Assembly: GCA_012728445.1 (NCBI GenBank)
Contig: JAAYFA010000393.1
Location: 1 to 12,196, forward strand
Length of the DNA: 12,196 nucleotides
DNA from: Clostridiales bacterium
Lineage (GTDB): Bacteria > Bacillota > Clostridia > Oscillospirales > Acutalibacteraceae
Reading direction: 5' to 3'
Part shown: positions 1 to 6,364 of the stretch, one piece after another
Layout of the letters: every line of letters starts with the position of its first letter
Position numbering within the stretch: position 1 is the first letter of the stretch
Notes under the pieces: model-generated
Told to the model about the DNA's origin: nothing
Seen by the model: only the letters and a program-made list of their open reading frames with translations
Databases searched by the model: none
Position numbers and translations under genes: made by a program

Positions 1-1
1 G

Positions 2-1546
2 CTTGACAGGAAAGAAAAAAGCGGCGCTTTGCATGGTAAATCTGCTACCGTTTCCCGCAAAACATGTACCGTCCATGCCACACTTGCTTCCAACGGGATT
101 TCATTGGCTCCTTTCAGTAACATCTCAACGTCGGACGGCGGTTCATGGGATATTCCTTATTTCGCAGTAGATGCAGCGGCAACAAGACCCGCAGACGGTT
201 TGTACAACTCCTCTTATTCCTACTACGCGACCGAGACACAACTGTGGTATACAAAGGTAACCTTCAACTTTACACACAGTGTTGTGCTTTATACGGATTA
301 CGGTCTTCCCTCACTCTTGGAAAAGGCAATCGAAGCAAACCGCAACCCGAACGACTACTCGAGTTCAACCGCTTTTGACAATTACATTGATGCTATTAAA
401 GATGCAGTTGCAATCGTTTACAGACCGAGAGGGGCGTCCACTTTTATGGCAACGCACGCCCCTTATTTTGAACCGGCAGCAACAAATCTCAAAGCCGCCA
501 TTAAAGCACTTGAGGCGACCGAAGTTTCGACCGGTGTGGAATCGCTAAAAGTTGCGATGGATCAAGTAGCCCCACCCAACGACTATGATGACCCGGAAAA
601 CCCCGGTATGAAGCTTTACTACGAATACGATGACCCCAACTATAATTACATCGGCAAGGAAGACTATGTTGGCTACACCTACGGCAGGTACAGGGATGAA
701 AGAGACAACGCCAGGAAAATCTGGGAGTCTCAACAGCTGCCCAAAGCACCGGTCCTTCCTGCCGAGCCGACCCCCGAAGAGCAAGAGGCCTACGACATGG
801 CTTATGCACGGTGGGTAATCAATTACGACGCTGCCGTCAAGGCGCTCAGACCCGTAAAAGCTATATCTGTTGCGTATGCTGAGAACCGGCTCAACCTGTA
901 CACTGACCGCCTGGTACGTGTACCCGCGGTCAAAGATAGACTGAACGAAACGATAGCTCTTGTCGAGGGCAAAATGCCCCTCGCACATGGCTGCTCTGCC
1001 GCCCAATGGGCAAAGTTTGAACGTGCGTATAACTTTGCCGTGGCTGTCAGCGCAGATACCAATGCGGATTTGCGCCAGACCAAGGTGATTACAGCAAGAG
1101 ATACGCTGATTGAAACTTGGAAAAAAACGACACAAGTTTTTGTAGAGGTTCCGGCTGAGACAGGTTACGAAATTGACAATGTTAACTTCTATATTGCCGG
1201 ACTTGCCATTGACGAAATAATTGACACCTTTGTATCCGCCACCGGCGTTGGAACCGTAGTATTCAATGAAACGCCGGAAGGCCTGGGTACCGGAACAATT
1301 GTTGACCTCATGAGCGGCGATGACCTTATCCGGTCCTATACAATCATCATTTACGGCGATATAAGTGGGGATGCTTCTACAGATACCGTTGATGCGCTGA
1401 TGGCGTTGAGGACTTCCTCCGAACTAATTGCCCTAAATTCCAACCAAACACTGGCTGCCGATGTAGATAACAACGCAGAGATAAACACCCTTGACGCTCT
1501 AAAAATACTGCGGTACGCCGCAGGTTTGATTACATCCTTTGAATAA
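2..1546 (+). CDS. Dockerin-bearing extracellular protein with helical FIVAR-like modules (5' partial)
   Basis: This is the C-terminal part of a large secreted protein. The frame is open to the left edge, and the TTG at 29 has no ribosome binding site, so the true start lies outside the window. Residues here are counted from that TTG. Residues 1-90 are beta-rich and Ser/Tyr-rich. About 95-162 and 302-365 look like three-helix FIVAR-type modules, with the pattern 'L..AI......DYS....F...I..A' and a closing 'L..AI.ALEA'. Residues 171-273 look like a third module interrupted by a Tyr/Asp-rich stretch (185-222). About 380-441 form a small beta module of the kind that often precedes dockerins. Residues 442-500 are a dockerin with two duplicated calcium loops, D-I-S-G-D...D and D-V-D-N-N...D, each followed by a DAL..LR helix. 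Any catalytic domain would be upstream and cannot be seen. The next gene encodes a cohesin, so the dockerin may dock onto that protein. The dockerin call is firm and the FIVAR call moderate. Confidence 0.88.
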   Translation, partial: LDRKEKSGALHGKSATVSRKTCTVHATLASNGISLAPFSNISTSDGGSWDIPYFAVDAAATRPADGLYNSSYSYYATETQLWYTKVTFNFTHSVVLYTDYGLPSLLEKAIEANRNPNDYSSSTAFDNYIDAIKDAVAIVYRPRGASTFMATHAPYFEPAATNLKAAIKALEATEVSTGVESLKVAMDQVAPPNDYDDPENPGMKLYYEYDDPNYNYIGKEDYVGYTYGRYRDERDNARKIWESQQLPKAPVLPAEPTPEEQEAYDMAYARWVINYDAAVKALRPVKAISVAYAENRLNLYTDRLVRVPAVKDRLNETIALVEGKMPLAHGCSAAQWAKFERAYNFAVAVSADTNADLRQTKVITARDTLIETWKKTTQVFVEVPAETGYEIDNVNFYIAGLAIDEIIDTFVSATGVGTVVFNETPEGLGTGTIVDLMSGDDLIRSYTIIIYGDISGDASTDTVDALMALRTSSELIALNSNQTLAADVDNNAEINTLDALKILRYAAGLITSFE

Positions 1547-1581
1547 AAGCAACGGTTAATCACGGCGACACTCACCGTCTT

Positions 1582-1631
1582 GTTGAACACAGGCGGAACG
1601 ATGCAAAACAGCGGATTTTCCGCTGTTCAAC
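1582..1631 (+). promoter_or_regulatory. Overlapping inverted repeats between the dockerin and cohesin genes
   Basis: The 112-base gap between the two genes contains a perfect 9-bp hairpin, 1607-1615 with 1619-1627, around a TTT loop. A second inverted repeat, 1582-1589 with 1624-1631, shares bases 1624-1627, so the two folds exclude each other. No T-run follows the hairpin, so it is a poor terminator. It may be a processing or stability hairpin, or a partial attenuator in an operon transcript. No convincing promoter was seen in the gap. Confidence 0.35.
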
Positions 1632-1644
1632 GAGGAAAATAAAC

Positions 1645-1651
1645 AAGGGGG
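1645..1651 (+). promoter_or_regulatory. Ribosome binding site of the cohesin gene
   Basis: The bases AAGGGGG lie seven bases before the ATG at 1659. This strong Shine-Dalgarno site, followed directly by a typical signal peptide, fixes the start codon. Confidence 0.85.
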
Positions 1652-1658
1652 ATATCTA

Positions 1659-4600
1659 ATGAAAACTCAAAGGACTATGAAAAGAGCGACAGGACTCTTA
1701 TTAACGGTGGTTATGGTTGTTATTACCATGGTAGCTGCCATCACCGCCAACGCGGCCGACCCCATACAGTTTACAGTAACCAGCCCAAGCGGTGCCGAGG
1801 GAAGCAATGTTGTTGTCTCCGTAATGATTTCCGAAAATTCGGGGTTGGCGGCGGCAGATTTGGTTCTGAATTACGACAGCACAAAACTAACCTTTGTGTC
1901 GGCTGTAAAGGGTGCTGCGTCTTTAGATGGTCTGTCCGCCATTAACGGAGCACTGTTTGAACGGGTAAAAGATGCCTTCGCAGCAACGTATGGCATAACC
2001 GCAGGCGGCTCGATGCTGGATGTTACCTTCAACATAAACTCCGGATGGACCGGCTCCACGCCGGTGACTTTAACACACGGAAAGCTTTATAATTCTAACT
2101 TTGATCGGCTTTATTCTGAGATAACCAACGGCGCAGTAAGCATAGCGGCAAACACCTATACTGTTAATTATAACGGTAGCGATGCTACAAGCGGTGCCAC
2201 AGCGAGTTCGCAGCACACCTACGGTGTCGAATCTGCCCTTACGCCCAACGGCTTCGCAAAAACCGAACACAGCTTTTCGGGCTGGACCACAACCCAGGGC
2301 GGCGGCACCGTTGATTATGCTAACAACGCATTGCTAAACTTGACAGCGCTCCCGAACGATATCGTTACCTTCTATGCGGTTTGGGCGCTGAACCAGTACA
2401 CCATCAATTTTGAGCTCGCCGGTGGTATAGACGGACCCGCTCCTATCACACAGGGTTACGATACCGATGTTGTGCCCCCGACCACTTATCCGACCAGGAC
2501 CGGCCATACCTTTAACGGCTGGTTGCCAACGGTACCGTTAAAAATGCCATCGGGTGGAGAGACCTGTGTGGCACAATGGATTACCAACCAATATACGATG
2601 AGCTTTAATTCTCTGGGTGGTTCGGCCGTTGCGGATATCACGCAGAATTACAACACTACCGTAACACCGCCCGGCGACCCGACCAAGGAGGGTTACTCCT
2701 TTGTAGGATGGTTGCCTGACGTACTTACAACTATGCCGGCATACAATACACAATACGAGGCAAAATGGTTAATCAACGCCCACGAACTAACGGTTAATCC
2801 AAACAGTGGCACATGGTCCGGTTCGGCAACCGCTCAGAACTTTACGCAGAATTATGCCACAACCAAAACAATTGCCGACCCGACAAGGACAGGCTACACT
2901 TTCACCGGTTGGACGTTGACCGGTCAAGGCTCCTTTAGCACGGGGACGAAAACTTATACCTTCGGGCCTACATCAAATTCAACCGCAACCTTAACGGCCG
3001 GTTGGACTGCAAGCCAATATACAATCACGCTTAATTTAGATGGCGGCACCGGGACATCTTCTCTTGTACGTCCTTACGGTACGTCAATACCTGCACCAAC
3101 CGCTCCGAGCAAACCGAACTATAACTTTGCCGGTTGGTATAAAGAGGCCGGTTTGGTAAACCTTATTGAGTGGCCTTATATTGTAACTGCTAATGAGACT
3201 TTCTACGCCAAGTGGACTGCAATTGCTAATGTAACAATCACCTTTGATGCCGATGGCGGCACAGGCGGCCAAGCGGCAACCCTTATGCAGTCCGGCACAA
3301 CCCTGACAGCACCGGCAGACCCGACCAAGGATGATTATTTGTTTGCGGGTTGGAATCCCGGTGTACCGGTAACCGTCCCGGATATTGACACAACATACAC
3401 GGCGATATGGGTACAAATCGGCACCGAAGTCACCATTACAAAAATTGAAAACGACCAAATGATTGTCAACATTAAGGGGTGGACTCCAACCGATCGATTC
3501 CAGATATGGAGCAATCAAAGCGTTTCAGCCGGTCTGATTACAGGTGGCGAGGCAGATGCCATCACTGTAAGTCAGTGGATTTTGTCAATGCCTTACGCGG
3601 CGGGCAGTGCCGGAGACTTGCAAACTGACGGCAGCATCAACTTTACAATTGACGCCTCCTTTGACTCGCCCGATGAGAATTACACGATCGCAGTCAGAGT
3701 GGCGGACGCAGACTACACCTTCCTGCGCGAGGTAAGAGATTCCTATACCCGCGATGACGTTAATGAAGTTGTCATAAGAAAGATTCTCGTTGACGGCGTA
3801 TACGCAAAAGAAACGGAAATTAAGGAGATCAAGCCCGGAGCCGAAGTGTTGATGTCGGTTCTCTGCAACGATGTTTCCGGGACAACAACCTATTCGGCAA
3901 CGGTCAAAGAAACAAATGATCAGCTGACCGTGACCAACGTAAATAAATTCTATTGGAATATTTCCGCCCTAGATGCCGGAACCTATACGGTGGAATTCAA
4001 GGCCGTAAACGGCGGGAACATCTCTACGCGGGAAGTCGAATTCCAGCTTTACTCCTCAACCGCCGGAATAACATACGGTTCGATAAGTGACATGGCGCTC
4101 ACGGCAACGGGCAACACGATTACGATTAACCCCTCGTTCATGAACGGTTCTTTCTGGTTCCAAATAGGTGAATCGGGCAAAACGCCCATAGATAGGGTCG
4201 GACTGTTTGAAACTGCTCAAGGCATTCAATATACCGTTACGGCACCCGGCATCTACCAAGTATTCGGTTTTGTAAACAGACAATACCAAACACTCATAGG
4301 CAATGCGTATGACGACGGCTTCGTCAAAACAATTGTGATCCCACGAACAGCCACGGTCGTTATCCCCGATCCTGATCCGGACCCTGTTACCATCACCTTT
4401 AATGCGGGCGGCGGCATAGGTGGCACAGCAGGTAATCAGATCCCCGGCAAAGCAATCTCTGTTCCGGCAGTTACGCGAGAGGGCTACGTGCTCGATGGCT
4501 GGCTACCGGCGTTACCGGCCAAGGTCCCCGCTGTTGCCACAGAGTACACCGCGCAGTGGATAGCCGTAGGCGATCTTCCGGCAGCTGTTACCATCACCTT

Positions 4601-5390
4601 TAACGCGGGCGGCGGCATAGGCGGCACTGCGGGTCTTCAGACCCCGGGCCAGCCACTGTCTGTACCGACAGTTACGCGAGAGGGCTACGTGCTCGATGGC
4701 TGGGTGCCGGCTTTACCGGCTAAAGTCCCCGCTTCGCCCACAACTTACACGGCTCAGTGGAAATTGCCTCCGGGTCCGGTCGATCCACCATCATCAAAGG
4801 TCACCCTCACTGCCAATGTTGGGTTGACAGATGTGCAAAAAGGCACCCCGGTCACCTTTACCGCAGCGGCATCCATCGTCAACATCGGCAACACTGCCGT
4901 GCAGTATTCCTTCTGGAGATACGATGCAAAAGGCTGGGTGCTCATTAAAGACTGGAGCCTTGACAGCACACTGAAATGGACACCGGCGAGAGTAGGCGCC
5001 TATAGCATACAGGTAAGGGCAAAAGGCGCGAATGCGGGCTCTTATGAAGCGATAAGCAGCGTCGAAGTTGTTGTTACAGACTCTATTGACAAAGTAGCGC
5101 AGGTAAACAACATATTCATCAACACAGGCGATCTCATGAACGCACAGGCGAGAACACCCATTCTCATCAAAGCCTCCGCTATCGGGGCAGATAAAGACAA
5201 ATTGCTTTACAAGTTCAATGTCACGGACTCCGCAATGGGAGCAAGAACCCTCCAACAGTATTCTATCAATTCAAATTGTGTTTGGGTCCCGAGGACGGCC
5301 GGCACCTACACCATATCCGTACTGGTGAAGAACGAGACCTCCTTCGGTAAGTATGACATGATTAAAGACTTTGTGATAACTGTCCAATAA
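1659..5390 (+). CDS. Secreted cohesin / InlB-repeat modular protein
   Basis: This complete 1243-residue protein is likely an extracellular scaffold or adhesin. Residues 1-33 are a signal peptide with basic MKTQRTMKR, a hydrophobic stretch and an A-N-A-A cleavage region. About 36-164 are a cohesin-like domain, seen in 'AAADLVLNYDSTKLTFVSA' and 'GGSMLDVTFNI'. InlB/Listeria-Bacteroides repeats, with the signature 'P...GY.F.GW' and a closing 'Y.A.W', occupy about 167-242, 247-307, 312-370, 375-449, 454-519 and 525-584. Residues 588-900 are a block of Ig-like or Y_Y_Y-like beta domains. A DPDPDP linker leads into two more InlB repeats (910-967 and 977-1034). Residues 1047-1140 and 1142-1243 are two related beta domains ending in 'W.P...G.Y.I.V'. 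No LPXTG motif, SLH domain, dockerin or C-terminal membrane segment is visible, so the mode of surface attachment is unknown. The gene follows the dockerin gene by 112 bases and probably shares its transcript. Its binding partner is inferred, not shown. Confidence 0.93.
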   Translation: MKTQRTMKRATGLLLTVVMVVITMVAAITANAADPIQFTVTSPSGAEGSNVVVSVMISENSGLAAADLVLNYDSTKLTFVSAVKGAASLDGLSAINGALFERVKDAFAATYGITAGGSMLDVTFNINSGWTGSTPVTLTHGKLYNSNFDRLYSEITNGAVSIAANTYTVNYNGSDATSGATASSQHTYGVESALTPNGFAKTEHSFSGWTTTQGGGTVDYANNALLNLTALPNDIVTFYAVWALNQYTINFELAGGIDGPAPITQGYDTDVVPPTTYPTRTGHTFNGWLPTVPLKMPSGGETCVAQWITNQYTMSFNSLGGSAVADITQNYNTTVTPPGDPTKEGYSFVGWLPDVLTTMPAYNTQYEAKWLINAHELTVNPNSGTWSGSATAQNFTQNYATTKTIADPTRTGYTFTGWTLTGQGSFSTGTKTYTFGPTSNSTATLTAGWTASQYTITLNLDGGTGTSSLVRPYGTSIPAPTAPSKPNYNFAGWYKEAGLVNLIEWPYIVTANETFYAKWTAIANVTITFDADGGTGGQAATLMQSGTTLTAPADPTKDDYLFAGWNPGVPVTVPDIDTTYTAIWVQIGTEVTITKIENDQMIVNIKGWTPTDRFQIWSNQSVSAGLITGGEADAITVSQWILSMPYAAGSAGDLQTDGSINFTIDASFDSPDENYTIAVRVADADYTFLREVRDSYTRDDVNEVVIRKILVDGVYAKETEIKEIKPGAEVLMSVLCNDVSGTTTYSATVKETNDQLTVTNVNKFYWNISALDAGTYTVEFKAVNGGNISTREVEFQLYSSTAGITYGSISDMALTATGNTITINPSFMNGSFWFQIGESGKTPIDRVGLFETAQGIQYTVTAPGIYQVFGFVNRQYQTLIGNAYDDGFVKTIVIPRTATVVIPDPDPDPVTITFNAGGGIGGTAGNQIPGKAISVPAVTREGYVLDGWLPALPAKVPAVATEYTAQWIAVGDLPAAVTITFNAGGGIGGTAGLQTPGQPLSVPTVTREGYVLDGWVPALPAKVPASPTTYTAQWKLPPGPVDPPSSKVTLTANVGLTDVQKGTPVTFTAAASIVNIGNTAVQYSFWRYDAKGWVLIKDWSLDSTLKWTPARVGAYSIQVRAKGANAGSYEAISSVEVVVTDSIDKVAQVNNIFINTGDLMNAQARTPILIKASAIGADKDKLLYKFNVTDSAMGARTLQQYSINSNCVWVPRTAGTYTISVLVKNETSFGKYDMIKDFVITVQ
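2157..3410 (+). repeat. Six consecutive InlB-type repeat units (coding)
   Basis: The translated sequence carries six units of about 60-75 residues, each with a central 'GW' after a Gly-Tyr/His-x-Phe motif and each ending in 'A-x-W' or 'A-G-W'. They have diverged at the DNA level, so this is an old protein-level repeat and not a recent tandem duplication. Units 1 and 4 carry longer loops before the final Trp. Confidence 0.8.
4386..4760 (+). repeat. Recent tandem duplication of an InlB repeat (units 7 and 8)
   Basis: Two 174-base units, 4386-4559 and 4587-4760, are offset by 201 bases and are close to identical in long blocks. One example is the shared run coding for 'VTREGYVLDGW'. Both open with a segment coding for VTITFNAGGGIGGTAG. 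The similarity extends to synonymous positions, unlike units 1-6, so this pair arose recently or is kept alike by gene conversion. The linker between them codes for an Ala/Val/Gly-rich spacer. Confidence 0.85.
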
Positions 5391-5403
5391 GCCTTTCTAA
5401 CCG

Positions 5404-5435
5404 ACAAAGCCCCGACCTAATGGTCGGGGCTTTGT
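5404..5435. terminator. Bidirectional terminator between convergent genes
   Basis: A perfect 14-bp stem, 5404-5417 with 5422-5435, has a TAAT loop and a GC-rich core. It begins 14 bases after the cohesin gene stop, is followed on the plus strand by TTTATG, and lies 17 bases past the activase stop on the minus strand. It can serve both genes and is better suited to the plus direction. Confidence 0.9.
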
Positions 5436-5451
5436 TTATGTGTTATTATGT

Positions 5452-6318
5452 TCAGCGACGGTTGGCATTTTCATAATCGAAATTCGTATAAATTGGCCAT
5501 ATTGAAAAAAGGGTTGGCAACCCAAGACTTTCGTACTTGCCCTCACCGAGATTGTGGTATGGCAAAAACACATGTGTCTGAATGCTTTCGAGCGTGGCGA
5601 GCAGCTCCGCTAACCGTTCTTTTTCTGCCAGCGTGTCGTTAATGCTCGGGATCAAAGGTGTTCTTGCCCAGATTTCCGCCCCGGTTTTCGCGAGTTTCTT
5701 TAAGTTACTGATAATGCGCTTGTTGCCACTGCCGGTCGCTTTTTTATGGAGTGTTTCATCCACAACCTTGATATCGTAAAGGAAAAGGTCCGTGAACGGC
5801 AACACTTTTTCAAACGAGGTCCACGGCACGTTGCCGGCCGTTTCTATCGCACAGTGGATGCCCGCTTTTTCGCATTCTATCAGCACGTCTCTCAAAAAAT
5901 CGGCTTGTAAAAGCGGTTCACCGCCCGAAAAGGTGACGCCTCCGCCGGAATTTCGGTAAAACAGGTCGTCCTTTTTTATTTCGGCAACAACTTCTTCTAC
6001 CGTCATGCTTAGCCCCGTTACGGCAAGCGCACCGGTGTAACATACTTCCGCACAGCGCCCGCAGTTGATACAGTGGCTCCTGTCAAACAGCTGTCTGCCG
6101 TCTGAGAGCGTGTGACAATTTTGCACACATACCTCTACACACTTACCGCAGCCGATGCACTTTTGCGTCAAAAACATCACTTCGGCATAGGGATGGAGCG
6201 ACTCGGGGTTGTGGCACCAGAGGCAGTGCATATTGCAGCCCTTGAAAAAAACCACAGTTCTGATCCCCGGGCCATCGTCAACGGAGAAGCGCTGTATATC
6301 GAAAACCACTGCTTTCAT
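5452..6318 (-). CDS. Glycyl-radical-enzyme activating protein (radical SAM)
   Basis: This family uses S-adenosylmethionine and a [4Fe-4S] cluster to abstract a hydrogen from a glycine of a partner enzyme, leaving a stable glycyl radical. The partner can be pyruvate formate-lyase or a dehydratase/decarboxylase type. Visible features over 288 residues are the radical SAM motif CX3CX2C (Cys28, Cys32, Cys35), two ferredoxin-like clusters (Cys54/57/60/64 and Cys83/86/89/93), and the SAM-binding SGGEP at 131-135. The ferredoxin insert marks it as the YjjW/HpdA-like group of activases rather than classical PflA, which lacks it. The start is set by GGGGAG six bases before the ATG. The C-terminus after 'PYHNLGEGKYESLG' is short and atypical (family members usually continue with a longer helical tail). 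It lies downstream of lacZ by 46 bases with no terminator between, so it is probably co-transcribed. No glycyl radical enzyme is present in the window, so its substrate is unknown. Confidence 0.93.
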   Translation of the reverse strand: MKAVVFDIQRFSVDDGPGIRTVVFFKGCNMHCLWCHNPESLHPYAEVMFLTQKCIGCGKCVEVCVQNCHTLSDGRQLFDRSHCINCGRCAEVCYTGALAVTGLSMTVEEVVAEIKKDDLFYRNSGGGVTFSGGEPLLQADFLRDVLIECEKAGIHCAIETAGNVPWTSFEKVLPFTDLFLYDIKVVDETLHKKATGSGNKRIISNLKKLAKTGAEIWARTPLIPSINDTLAEKERLAELLATLESIQTHVFLPYHNLGEGKYESLGLPTLFSIWPIYTNFDYENANRR

Positions 6319-6364
6319 AAAGGGCTCCCCTGCACATTACAAGCCGACACGCTTTTTCGGCTGC

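Noticed and set aside
545..1135. A 196-codon open frame on the minus strand inside the dockerin gene
   Set aside because: It lies wholly opposite a well-supported coding frame, shows no recognisable domain and has a Cys/Arg-rich composition typical of a shadow frame.
1607..1627. A transcription terminator after the dockerin gene
   Set aside because: The hairpin is not followed by a T-run and no promoter was found after it, so read-through into the cohesin gene is more likely.
2157..3410. A possible CRISPR or satellite array suggested by the repetitive pattern
   Set aside because: The periodicity is in the protein (InlB-type units), the frame is unbroken, and the DNA units are diverged and much longer than CRISPR repeats.
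3084..3518. A 144-codon minus-strand open frame inside the cohesin gene
   Set aside because: It is antisense to the InlB-repeat coding frame and shows no domain or start signal.
6342..6362. A hairpin between lacZ and the activase gene
   Set aside because: The stem has only 6 bp and a 9-base loop, too weak to support a terminator call.
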